From the NCBI RefSeq assembly GCF_001570405.1, contig NZ_BBYM01000024.1, forward strand, positions 1 through 64,000: a DNA stretch of 64,000 bases, read 5' to 3'. Numbering within the stretch: position 1 is the first letter of the stretch; the number at the start of each line of letters is the position of its first letter. The DNA comes from Microtetraspora niveoalba. Lineage in GTDB: Bacteria; Actinomycetota; Actinomycetes; Streptosporangiales; Streptosporangiaceae. The position numbers and the translations under genes are program-made. This document shows, piece after piece, positions 16,900 through 24,140 of the stretch. The notes under the pieces were generated by a model. The model had not been told where the DNA came from and made no database searches. It worked only from the letters and a program-made list of their open reading frames with translations.

Positions 16900-17289
16900 A
16901 TGTCTCACGACACCACCGCTTCGCCTCGCTCCAGTCAGGCCTCGTTGATCGCCTGGTGGGCCGGACGAGTCCTGCTGCTGATGTTCGGGCTGTTCGGCCT
17001 CGCCGCTACGTCCTATTTCACGTTCTTCGCCGCCCCGGAGGACGGGGGTGTCACGACTGCGAACGACTGGATGCTCGCTGCATGGTCGTACGCGGTCGGC
17101 ATCGGCTACCTGTGGGTCGCCGTCCGCATCGGAGTGAACCCCGGACTGCGCACCGCCGCCTTCGTGTTCGTGATCGCGCAGATGGTGTTCAGCGTGATCA
17201 AGATTGTCTGGTACGACGAGATGGTCCTGCCCGTTCTCGCCGTCGATGCGCTTCTCCTGGCGCTGTTCGCGCTAGGAAAGCGCCGATAG
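16900..17289 (+). CDS. Small integral membrane protein
   Basis: 129 residues with four predicted membrane segments (about residues 17-38, 55-75, 82-102 and 107-124). No motif identifies a function. ATG 16900 is preceded by TGAGGAG (16886-16892); an upstream ATG in the same frame lacks such a site. It stands alone, divergent from kinase 3, with an AT-rich stretch of about 100 bases between that probably holds both promoters. Confidence 0.7.
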   Translation: MSHDTTASPRSSQASLIAWWAGRVLLLMFGLFGLAATSYFTFFAAPEDGGVTTANDWMLAAWSYAVGIGYLWVAVRIGVNPGLRTAAFVFVIAQMVFSVIKIVWYDEMVLPVLAVDALLLALFALGKRR

Positions 17290-17502
17290 CCCACAATCCG
17301 AACACGCGCTGGGAGATTTCCCGATCGCCCCCAGGGGCGCTCAGCCGGTCGGCTGAATCCGGCACCTGACCAGGACAGGGAGCCTTCTACGGTTGCGCGA
17401 AGTCGCCCTACACCACAAGCGACCTGCGACAACGCTTCCGTTCGTTGTCATCGCCTGCCGATGCTTTCCCACGTGATGTGCCCCCGGATGACGCGGACCT
17501 GG

Positions 17503-17740
17503 CTAGATCTCCGTTCTCGCCTGCTCGATTTGCCGCACGGTGGCATGGGCGCCATGCGCCTGTGCGATGGCGTGCGCCTCGTCGAGTGTCGCGAGCGCGT
17601 CCGCCCGGCGGTCCTGGGCGGCGGCGATGTAGGCCAGCCCGACCATGTTGGCGGCCACACCCGGCAGGGCCCCGACCTCCCGGCGCAGCCGCGACGACTC
17701 CTCCAGCCGCTCGCGCGCTTCATTGGGCGCTCTCCGCAGC
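17503..17740 (-). pseudogene. 3' fragment of a TPR/ATPase-type regulator
   Basis: Reading leftward to the TAG at 17503, the frame gives RRADALATLDEAHAIAQAH preceded by NMVGLAYIAAAQD, then HATVRQIEQARTEI. This is a tetratricopeptide-like C-terminus of the kind found in AfsR/LuxR-family ATPase regulators. No start codon, ATPase or DNA-binding region is present upstream; the next gene starts within a few bases. It is a stranded gene tail. The preceding 210 bases (17290-17502) hold no gene I can recognise. Confidence 0.55.
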
Positions 17741-17747
17741 TACGGCC

Positions 17748-18398
17748 TCATGACAAGGGTGCGCTGTACCAGCGCCATGTGGTGAGACGCGGGTGCCCGG
17801 GAAGGTCTGCGCGTCCGGTGGCCCACAACAGAGTGAGCCAGGGGTCTGTGCTTCCTGGAGCATCCGGAAACAGCCGGGCGAGTACCCGCGAGCACAGATC
17901 GGCGGGCGGGGTCCAGGCAAGCCCAAGCCCCTCGGCCAGATCGTGGGTGTGCACCAAGGTCTCCACGATCCCCATCGCGGCGAAGCCTTCCGGGTCCGAC
18001 GCTCCGAAGACATGGTGCGCGCGGACCTGGGGCGGGGTCGTACGCACCATGGCGACCAGCAACGCGCCGCTTGCCTCCAGCACCTGCATCAGCCCGGTCG
18101 GCCCCGCCGCGCGGTCCGCGTGAATGGCGTTCGGGGGGCCTCCGGGCCTTCGACTCCCCCACGCGAAGGGCACGACGCCTTCCAACGGCGGTGTCCTGGG
18201 GCCCAGTTGGGCGGCGTACGAGAAGAGGTCGTCGCTGAGGTGCTCGACGGTCTCCCAGCAATCCCACTCCAGTGAACCGGCCTTGCCGTCCCATGCCTGC
18301 GGGGGCACCCCTCGGAGGATGTCGACGGCGAGTCGGACAGCCTGGTCGAGGTCGTCCGCGGTTACAGGGGACCGCCCGGTTTCGGCTGATCGGGACAT
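17748..18398 (-). CDS. DinB-like maleylpyruvate isomerase family protein, mycothiol-dependent type
   Basis: About 216 residues. The N-terminal helical bundle has the features of the mycothiol maleylpyruvate isomerase / DinB fold: WDCWETVEHLSDDL supplies one metal-binding His, and the later MGIVETLVHTHDLAEGL supplies further His residues for the metal site. The 'HThD' motif is typical of this family. Such proteins are metal-dependent and use mycothiol, but most have no known substrate. ATG 18398 was preferred because the upstream codons (to 18437) are less conserved-looking. Confidence 0.75.
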   Translation of the reverse strand: MSRSAETGRSPVTADDLDQAVRLAVDILRGVPPQAWDGKAGSLEWDCWETVEHLSDDLFSYAAQLGPRTPPLEGVVPFAWGSRRPGGPPNAIHADRAAGPTGLMQVLEASGALLVAMVRTTPPQVRAHHVFGASDPEGFAAMGIVETLVHTHDLAEGLGLAWTPPADLCSRVLARLFPDAPGSTDPWLTLLWATGRADLPGHPRLTTWRWYSAPLS

Positions 18399-18645
18399 GG
18401 CAGGAACCATATCGCCACGGGTCTTTCCCGCCAGCATCTGGCTTTTCAGCCGCCTGCCCGCGGCCTCGTGTGAAGGGTGCAGGGTCGGCCCCCGGGCAAG
18501 TCAGGCGTTGGGAGGCGTCAAGGCCCAGGGCACATGAGCGTGAAAAGCAGCGCAAAACGATGAAAAGCGGCGAACGCTGAAAGCCTGGATCAGCGCATGA
18601 GCTGGGCAGTCGCCGCAGATCACCTCAGCGAGGGCGGCCCCGGTT

Positions 18646-18735
18646 TTGTCGCCTGAGGCGAATCGCTACGACCAGCAGTATCTAGAGCGGAATCCGAACG
18701 GCTACTTCGGCATCGGGAGCAGCAAAGTCAAGCGC
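18646..18735 (+). pseudogene. Degenerate peptide gene, copy E
   Basis: From TTG 18646 the frame reads [24 protein letters not shown] and then S-S-K-V-K, losing both cysteines and the GLT-GEA end. The upstream S-P-E-(A/V)-N-R matches copy D closely, so the leader part of the peptide is also conserved. The frame stays open into antisense sequence of the next gene, which has no meaning. The surrounding 370 bases (18399-18768) hold nothing else that I can support. Confidence 0.6.
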
Positions 18736-18768
18736 GGTTTCAAGGCTGTCCGGGGTCTCTTTCGTTTC

Positions 18769-19635
18769 TCACGTCGCGGTCCTGTCGAGAAAATCGACGA
18801 TGCGGGTGTTGAGGTCGGCGGCCTCGTGCCATGGCATCGCGTGGTGGGAGAGGCCCGGCAGCACCGCGGTCTCCGCGTGGGGCAGGAGACGTGCCACGGC
18901 GGATGCGATGCGGCGAGGGGTGTGGGCCCTGCTGCGTCCGGCGAGGAGCACCAGGGTCGGCGTCGTGAGTGTGCGCAGCAGCTCGGGCTCGGGCCGCTTC
19001 CCGGTCACCACTTTCACCTGCGGGAACTCCGCGGCCAGGCCGTACAGCCGCAGCCAGGCGGGGTCGGCTTCCGCGCCGTCGGTCTCCCATGCCAGGAAGG
19101 CTCGCGCGCGCGAGGCCGTCGGTCGGATGAGGGACGGCAGTGCGCGTACGAGATATCCGACCCGGAATCCTCCAAAACACTGCGTCGGATCGAGGAGAGC
19201 AAGCCGCTGGACCCGCTGGGGCGCGTGGAGGCCGTACGTCAGGGCGATCCACCCTCCATAGGAGTGCCCGCACACGGCGGCGCTCCCGATTCCGAGCCCG
19301 TCGAGCACCCCGTCCAGCCAGTCGAGCAGGTCGGGGACGTTGCGAGGGGGCTGTTCGCCCCGGACGCTCCGTCCCGGCTCGCCGATGCGGTCCACGGCGT
19401 ACACCCGATGCCGGCGTGCGAGCTCGGCGACGTTGGCGAACCACATCGCCGCGGTGGTGCCACCGCCGTGCAGAAGGATCAGCGGCGGTCCGTCCGCAGG
19501 CCCACACGCGTTCACCCGCGTCGTGCCGTACGTCGACGGAAGGTCGATCGGTTCGACCTGGACCGGCCAACGATCCAGGACCGCGTCATAGGCGGCGAGG
19601 AAGGCTGCGTTCGCGCCGTGACCGTCATCGGGCAT
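18769..19635 (-). CDS. Alpha/beta hydrolase
   Basis: 288 residues with the alpha/beta hydrolase order: oxyanion loop PPLILLHGGGTTAAMW near residue 55, nucleophile elbow CGHSYGGWIAL with Ser near 123, an acidic residue in TLVLLAGRSRAHTP, and the catalytic His in LPGLSHHAMPW. The substrate is unknown. It is divergent from a MarR regulator with a dyad in the 87-base gap between them, a common pairing for a regulated detoxification or catabolic enzyme. Confidence 0.85.
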   Translation of the reverse strand: MPDDGHGANAAFLAAYDAVLDRWPVQVEPIDLPSTYGTTRVNACGPADGPPLILLHGGGTTAAMWFANVAELARRHRVYAVDRIGEPGRSVRGEQPPRNVPDLLDWLDGVLDGLGIGSAAVCGHSYGGWIALTYGLHAPQRVQRLALLDPTQCFGGFRVGYLVRALPSLIRPTASRARAFLAWETDGAEADPAWLRLYGLAAEFPQVKVVTGKRPEPELLRTLTTPTLVLLAGRSRAHTPRRIASAVARLLPHAETAVLPGLSHHAMPWHEAADLNTRIVDFLDRTAT

Positions 19636-19663
19636 GCGTCACCTCGACAAGTAGCTCGCCCAT

Positions 19664-19689
19664 CAATATTCTTGCTGAACGAGATATTG
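19664..19689. promoter_or_regulatory. Dyad between hydrolase and MarR genes
   Basis: CAATAT (19664-19669) and ATATTG (19684-19689) form an inverted repeat with 14 bases between, in an AT-rich patch within otherwise GC-rich DNA. MarR-type proteins bind such dyads in the gap to the divergent gene, so this is a candidate operator controlling both genes. Confidence 0.5.
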
Positions 19690-19722
19690 TCACAGTATGG
19701 CCGTTGCCGGGACGGGGGGAAG

Positions 19723-20193
19723 GTGGCGGACGACGTGCGCGAACAGGACGCCGGGATGCGAGTGGTGCACCTGCTGCGCGCGATCACCGTGGAACTCGAC
19801 CGGATCGGGGAGGGGTTCGCCGCCCGGCACGCCCTCCATCCGACCGATGTGCGTGCGCTCATCTGCCTCCTGGATGCCGCCCGCATGGGTGCGCCCGCCA
19901 CCCCGGGAATCCTGGGGGCACACCTCGGCCTCAACTCCGCGGGCACCACGGCGGTGATCGACCGTCTGGAAAGACTCGGTCATGTACGCCGGGAACGGGA
20001 CACCCGAGACCGTCGGCGTGTGCTGCTGAAAGTGGATGAGAGCGCCGTCGCGCTCGGATGGAGCTTCTTCGGTCCGCTCATCGATGAGATCGTCGCCGTC
20101 ATGGGACGGTTCGACGCCGCGGACCAGGCGACCATCGAGCGCTTCCTCGGCGACGTTCACGAGGCTGTCGCCCGGCAGCGAACCAGCTCGTAG
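19723..20193 (+). CDS. MarR family transcriptional regulator
   Basis: 156 residues from GTG 19723, preceded by GGGGGGAAG. The winged helix is visible: HPTDVRALICLLDA, GILGAHLGLNSAGTTAVIDRLERLGHVRRERDTRDRRRVLLKV, with the D-R-R wing typical of MarR. C-terminal helices complete the dimer interface. It is divergent from the alpha/beta hydrolase, which it probably represses. Confidence 0.85.
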   Translation: MADDVREQDAGMRVVHLLRAITVELDRIGEGFAARHALHPTDVRALICLLDAARMGAPATPGILGAHLGLNSAGTTAVIDRLERLGHVRRERDTRDRRRVLLKVDESAVALGWSFFGPLIDEIVAVMGRFDAADQATIERFLGDVHEAVARQRTSS

Positions 20194-20491
20194 GGCGTCG
20201 GGCCCTGTCGGCCGGGACCTCGGTACACCGTTCCTGAGTTCCAGGTGCGGCCTCACCCACGCGGCCCACGTCGGATGGAGGGGGGTCACTCACATGCCAT
20301 GCCCCCGCCACAGGCCGCTCCATCAAGGTCAGAGCCGAGGGCAGGTTGATGGCGACCAGCGTGCCCGAGGTCGTCGCCCGGACCGGCCGGACGGCCCGCC
20401 GAATCGGACGATTCTTAATCGTCGCAACGCTGTTCCTCGGGGCCTGGCTTCGGGACCGTCTCGCTTGCCCGAACAAGGGATATGCCGCCGG
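20194..20491. other. Intergenic stretch without a recognised gene
   Basis: This stretch between the MarR gene and the promoter region of the secreted protein gene has short open frames on both strands, but none has a ribosome site, typical composition or a recognisable motif. I see no hairpin strong enough to be called a terminator. Confidence 0.4.
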
Positions 20492-20511
20492 TATACGACC
20501 GATATACGACC
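20492..20511 (+). promoter_or_regulatory. Direct repeat in the promoter of the secreted protein gene
   Basis: TATACGACC occurs twice with an exact 11-base period (20492-20500 and 20503-20511), about 45 bases before the ATG at 20554. One-turn spacing is typical of proteins binding one face of the helix; the second TATACG could also form part of a -10 box. The binding protein is unknown. Confidence 0.4.
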
Positions 20512-20553
20512 TCTCGACATGATTGCCGCATCCTGCGATCAAGAAGGAGGCCA

Positions 20554-20871
20554 ATGAAGGCGGGAGTAGGAAAAGCGCTCAAGGCGGCCGTGCTCGGTGG
20601 GCTGATGGCCGGAGCGATGATCGTTCCGGCGACGGCCGCGCACGCGGCGTCGTGGAACTGCAGCGACGCCCCTTACGGCAATGGCTGGTGGGCGAAGTGC
20701 AGCCAGGGCCCTAGCGGCTACAACTATCAGGTGTGGGCCCGCTGCTACAAGATCGGTACGACCAATTACACGATCAGGTGGGGCCCCTGGCGGGCGATCA
20801 ACCGCGAGCCGTCCATCGTGAGCTGCCAAAGCACCGAAGAGGTGGGTGGAGGCGGCGTCTTCCACGCATAG
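20554..20871 (+). CDS. Small secreted protein with four cysteines
   Basis: 105 residues. AAGAAGGAGG lies 3 bases before the ATG. A Sec signal peptide is clear: positive MKAGVGKALK, hydrophobic core AAVLGGLMAGAMIV and cleavage near ATAAHAA. The mature part of about 75 residues is rich in Trp, Tyr and Gly with four Cys (N-C-S, K-C-S, R-C-Y, S-C-Q), probably two disulfides. It looks like the short secreted proteins common in actinomycetes, of unknown function. A perfect hairpin ends the transcript. Confidence 0.75.
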   Translation: MKAGVGKALKAAVLGGLMAGAMIVPATAAHAASWNCSDAPYGNGWWAKCSQGPSGYNYQVWARCYKIGTTNYTIRWGPWRAINREPSIVSCQSTEEVGGGGVFHA

Positions 20872-20880
20872 CCCGATCCT

Positions 20881-20916
20881 GATCCGCCTGCGCTCCGGCC
20901 GGAGCGCAGGCGGATC
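20881..20916 (+). terminator. Perfect 36-base palindrome, terminator of the secreted protein gene
   Basis: GATCCGCCTGCGCTCCGG is followed directly by its reverse complement. The fold gives a stem of about 16 bp with a tight loop, starting 9 bases after the stop codon. It probably also ends transcription from the convergent XRE gene at 21016. Confidence 0.85.
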
Positions 20917-21015
20917 ACGGGGGCGGCGACAGGGCGGCGCGCGTGCCGGCCGCGCCCTGTCGTCAAGGGACGAAGCCCCACGGTGATGGGCGGTCCTGAG
21001 GCATGCCCGTACGCG

Positions 21016-21870
21016 TCATCTGCTCTGAGGGCGCTTCGGCGTCAGTGACAGCAGGTGCACCGCCTCATGATCAGGATTTCCCGGAGGGGTCTGGTAAATG
21101 GCCAGGCGTTGGCCCCCAGGTTCGATTTCCAGACTCTCGTACAGAAAAGTGATCTCCCCGGCGACGGGATGACAGAAGGTTTTCCGGTCGCTGGGGCGAC
21201 GCCGTACTTCATGGCGTTTCCACAGCGCCACGAACTCCGGGCTGGCTTCGGCGAGCTCCTCCACCAGCGCAGTCAGGTTCGGGTCGTCGGGGTCGGCGCC
21301 GACGGCCTCGCGCAGCTGGGCGACGGTGGCCGCGGCGGCCTCGGCCCAGACGGGGTACAACGTCCTGGCCGCAGGATGCAGGAAGACGTAACGTGTGGTG
21401 TTTCGCCGCTCGGCCGGCCATTGGTCGATTCCGGCCAGCAGCGCGAGCCCTTCCGGATTGCTGGCCAGGATGTCGTTGGTACGACTGCGCACGTACGCGG
21501 GACAGGGACGCAGCTTCTCCAGGAGCTGCCGTATGCCGGGACGCACGCTCGGGCCGGCGACCGGTCGTGAACTGCGGCCGGAGGCGCGGTCGGCCAGCGC
21601 GAACAGGTGCTCGGTGCCTTCGGCGTCCAGGCACAGGGCACGGGCGAGGCCCCGCAGGACGCTGACGCTGGGGTTGGTCTCCTTGCCCTGTTCCAACCTT
21701 ATGTAGTAGTCGATGCTGATCCCCGCCAGTGCCGCCATCTCCTCGCGCCGCAGCCCCGGTGCGCGTCGCCTGCCGGTGCCGAGGGGAAGGCCGAGGTCGG
21801 TGTGATCCAGTTGGGCGCGGCGGGCTCGCAGGAACTCCCCTAAAGCCGTTTGGGCGGAAGAACTGACCAC
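21016..21870 (-). CDS. XRE-type regulator with MmyB-like ligand domain
   Basis: 284 residues. The N-terminus (LGEFLRARRAQL, RRRAPGLRREEMAALAGISIDYYIRLEQGKETNPS) is the helix-turn-helix of the actinomycete 'PGLRREEVA' class. The C-terminal 180 residues form the PAS-like MmyB domain with PAYVRSRTNDILASNPEGLALL and RNTTRYVFLHPAA; members of this class are thought to bind fatty-acid-like ligands and to control adjacent dehydrogenase genes. The small membrane protein and SDR genes start 160 bases away on the other strand and are the probable targets. Confidence 0.88.
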   Translation of the reverse strand: MVSSSAQTALGEFLRARRAQLDHTDLGLPLGTGRRRAPGLRREEMAALAGISIDYYIRLEQGKETNPSVSVLRGLARALCLDAEGTEHLFALADRASGRSSRPVAGPSVRPGIRQLLEKLRPCPAYVRSRTNDILASNPEGLALLAGIDQWPAERRNTTRYVFLHPAARTLYPVWAEAAAATVAQLREAVGADPDDPNLTALVEELAEASPEFVALWKRHEVRRRPSDRKTFCHPVAGEITFLYESLEIEPGGQRLAIYQTPPGNPDHEAVHLLSLTPKRPQSR

Positions 21871-22028
21871 GGGTTTCAGTGTGACACGGCCCGCCAGACC
21901 GGCCAGAGCGGGCAGGTGGCAGTGTCACTACCATGCCGGCCGACCCAGCTTCACGGGGATCTTCCTGGCAACGGCAGCGCTTCGAAAAGGTGGATCCGTT
22001 CAAGACAACCTCGTGAAGGGACCGGATC

Positions 22029-22262
22029 ATGGCGGTTTCCACCCCTCCTGTCGCGCAGCCCACGCGTTGGAAGATGTGGGTCCTCACCTGCGTCGCGATC
22101 TATCCGATCATCACGGCGTTCGGCTATCTCCTGCAGGCGGTCACTCCCGGCCTGCCGGTGTTCGCGCATTTCCTCATCATGGTGCCGGCCGCCGTCGCAC
22201 TACTGATCTTCTTGGTGATGCCCGCGCTCACCAGGCTTTTCAGGGGGTGGCTCATCCGATGA
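22029..22262 (+). CDS. Small membrane protein upstream of the SDR gene
   Basis: 77 residues with two membrane segments (about 14-34 and 44-66). Its layout, WKMWVLTCVAIYPIITAFGYLL and a second helix ending at the C-terminus, resembles the membrane tail found after antibiotic-biosynthesis monooxygenase domains, here as a stand-alone protein. It overlaps the SDR gene by four bases (ATGA), so the two are translated together. Confidence 0.7.
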   Translation: MAVSTPPVAQPTRWKMWVLTCVAIYPIITAFGYLLQAVTPGLPVFAHFLIMVPAAVALLIFLVMPALTRLFRGWLIR

Positions 22263-23254
22263 CCGCGCATCTGTTCGGCGCCGGCTCCACCGCGATGGAG
22301 GTGATCGCGGGCCACGACCTGAGCGGCAAGGAGGCGATCGTGACGGGCGGCGCGTCGGGGCTGGGCTATGAGACCGCCAGAGCGCTGGCCTCCGCGGGCG
22401 CGCGCGTGGTGATAGCGGCCAGGGACGAAGCCAAGGGCACCCAGGCGGCGCAGGCGATCAGCAACCGGACGGGGAACGAGAAGGTCGTCTACCGGCGTCT
22501 GGACCTCGGCTCGCTGGAGTCCGTGACCACCTGGGCGAGCAGGCACGCGGCCACGGGAAAGCCGCTGCACATCCTTGTGCTCAACGCCGGTGTGATGGCG
22601 GTCCCGCTGTCGAGGACGGTGGACGGGTTCGAGTCGCAGTTCGGTGTCAATTACCTCGGCCACTTCGCCTTCACCGTCGGACTGCTGCCCGCGTTGCGAG
22701 CGGCCGGGAGCGCGCGGGTGGTGTCCCTGTCGTCGCGCGCCCACCGCTACAGCGACGTCCGCTTCGAGGACCCGAACTACGAGCGCCGCCCCTACGACCC
22801 GTGGGAGGCCTACGGCCAGTCCAAGAGTGCCTGCTCACTCCTGGCGGTCGCCCTGACCGCACGTTACGGCGAACACGGTGTGACCGCCAACGCGGTGATG
22901 CCGGGCGGGATCAAGACCGACCTGCAGCGCCACATGTCACGGGAGGACCTCGCCTCCCGGGGCTGGGATGTGGAGCATCCCCGGGGTTGGAAGACGCCGG
23001 AGCAGGGCGCGGCCACCTCGGTCTGGGCGGCCGTCGCTCCCGAACTGGAGGGCGTCGGCGGCAAATATTTGGAGAACTGCGCGATCGCGGCGCCCTGGAC
23101 GGGGGTTGGGGCGCTGCCCAGCGGCTGCTATCTCCCGTATGCCGTGAACCCGGGCAACGCCGACCGCCTGTGGGCACTGTCCGAAAAACTGATCTCTGAC
23201 TGCGGCCTGCCAATCCCTTCGACGTACTCCGTGCCACGCCGGCGCGATGTCTGA
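22259..23254 (+). CDS. Short-chain dehydrogenase/reductase (SDR)
   Basis: 331 residues. The Rossmann motif TGGASGLGYETA binds NAD(P); LVLNAGVMAVP is the NAG motif; the catalytic set is Ser in RVVSLSSRAHRY and Tyr and Lys in YGQSKSACSLL. The sequence belongs to the retinol-dehydrogenase/WW-domain oxidoreductase-like group common next to 'PGLRREEVA' regulators. ATG 22259 overlaps the preceding membrane protein gene. The oxidised substrate is unknown; control by the divergent regulator is inferred from position. Confidence 0.88.
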   Translation: MTAHLFGAGSTAMEVIAGHDLSGKEAIVTGGASGLGYETARALASAGARVVIAARDEAKGTQAAQAISNRTGNEKVVYRRLDLGSLESVTTWASRHAATGKPLHILVLNAGVMAVPLSRTVDGFESQFGVNYLGHFAFTVGLLPALRAAGSARVVSLSSRAHRYSDVRFEDPNYERRPYDPWEAYGQSKSACSLLAVALTARYGEHGVTANAVMPGGIKTDLQRHMSREDLASRGWDVEHPRGWKTPEQGAATSVWAAVAPELEGVGGKYLENCAIAAPWTGVGALPSGCYLPYAVNPGNADRLWALSEKLISDCGLPIPSTYSVPRRRDV

Positions 23255-23293
23255 GCTGAGCGACGCGACTGTGCCGGCTACCACCCGCGGTGC

Positions 23294-23436
23294 TTGTACC
23301 AGAACCCCAACGGCTACCGCGGCATCGGCGTCGCGTGAGCGGTCGCTTCGCGTCCGGCGAGGCGTAGACCTGCGGTAACCGATCGATCCTGGCTACCGCC
23401 CGGCCTGCCCGGTGCCGATCGAGGGCCAGAGCCGTT
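23294..23436 (+). pseudogene. Degenerate peptide gene, copy F, with shared 3' flank
   Basis: The frame from 23294 reads L-Y-Q-NPNGYRGIGVA and stops. A second frame just after gives the S-G-E-A-stop end. The first Cys is now Arg and the middle is deleted or shifted. The next 69 bases (23368-23436), beginning ACCTGCGGTAACCGATCGAT, match the flank of copy C at 7179-7253 with few changes. Together these define a repeat unit of about 150 bases. Between 23255 and 23658 only this copy and the PIN remnant are recognisable. Confidence 0.6.
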
Positions 23437-23565
23437 TACCGCAGGAGTTTCACTACAGGCCACGTCCTGCGCATCTGGTGGCCATGGGGACCGGCGGATA
23501 CGGTCCCTACATGACCGGCTGAGGTCCCTACATGACCGACTGAGAGGAAGTCGTCAGCAGGCGCG

Positions 23566-23625
23566 ACCTCCGACGGGAACGAAGTGTGCAAGCTTTGCGG
23601 CAAGGCGGCGCGCTTCGTGGGCGTT
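23566..23625 (+). pseudogene. 3' remnant of a PIN-toxin gene
   Basis: Twenty codons read T-S-D-G-N-E-V-C-KLCGKAARFVGV. They align without gaps to the last twenty residues of the intact PIN protein ending at 31659 (T-S-D-E-D-D-M-S-KLCGKAVRLVRV), with 12 identical residues. The aligned stop has become CAG and nothing PIN-like is seen upstream. It marks a lost toxin-antitoxin module beside peptide copy F. Confidence 0.6.
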
Positions 23626-23658
23626 CAGCGCAGGCGAATCGAAAGCAGGTTGGCGGTC

Positions 23659-23988
23659 ATGTGGGCCTTGTGGTTGTTCATCTGTTTCTTGGTGACCGTG
23701 GTGGCCGCCCTCGTGCTTGGTCTCGTGGCCAAGTTCACGCAATCCGCGCCCGTACATCGTGCGACGGAGGTCGTGGTGCTCAGTGGGGGTCTGGCGCTGT
23801 TACCGCTGCTGATAGACCGGGCTTTGGACAAACCGCTGATGTGGATCGTCGTTGTCCTGCTCGCCGCGCTGCTGGCCGGCGGGGTCGTCATCTTCGTGCG
23901 CGCCCTGTTGGACAGGCGGGCAACGGGGAGCAGAGGCGGTACTCACGCAGGCCCGGGAAGCTCAGCAGGCCCGACGCTGGAGACCTGA
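23659..23988 (+). CDS. Small membrane protein
   Basis: 109 residues with three predicted membrane segments (about 2-22, 34-52 and 56-79) and a basic, Gly/Ser-rich tail. No family is recognised. The frame is open upstream through the PIN remnant, but the hydrophobic start MWALWLFICFLVTVV suggests that ATG 23659 is the real start. It stands alone. Confidence 0.5.
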   Translation: MWALWLFICFLVTVVAALVLGLVAKFTQSAPVHRATEVVVLSGGLALLPLLIDRALDKPLMWIVVVLLAALLAGGVVIFVRALLDRRATGSRGGTHAGPGSSAGPTLET

Positions 23989-24140
23989 CCGGTCGAGAGG
24001 AGCCGGATCAGGGGCGGTCGAGGACGTGTCGCAGTGCACGTCCGAGGTTGCCGGGTTCGCCCGCGTCCCGCGACCGCCACACGATGCCCCCGTCCGGCGG
24101 CACGAGGACGGCGCCCGCCTCTGCGATGCCGTCCGGTGCA

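Noticed and set aside
17341-17356. TCAGCCG-GT-CGGCTGA hairpin as a terminator of the gene ending at 17289
   Set aside because: The short stem and distance of over 50 bases from the stop make it weak; left unannotated.
18646-20193. Long open frame joining peptide copy E to the MarR gene
   Set aside because: The middle 1000 bases are antisense to the alpha/beta hydrolase. The MarR protein has its own GTG and ribosome site, so the long frame is a product of high GC.
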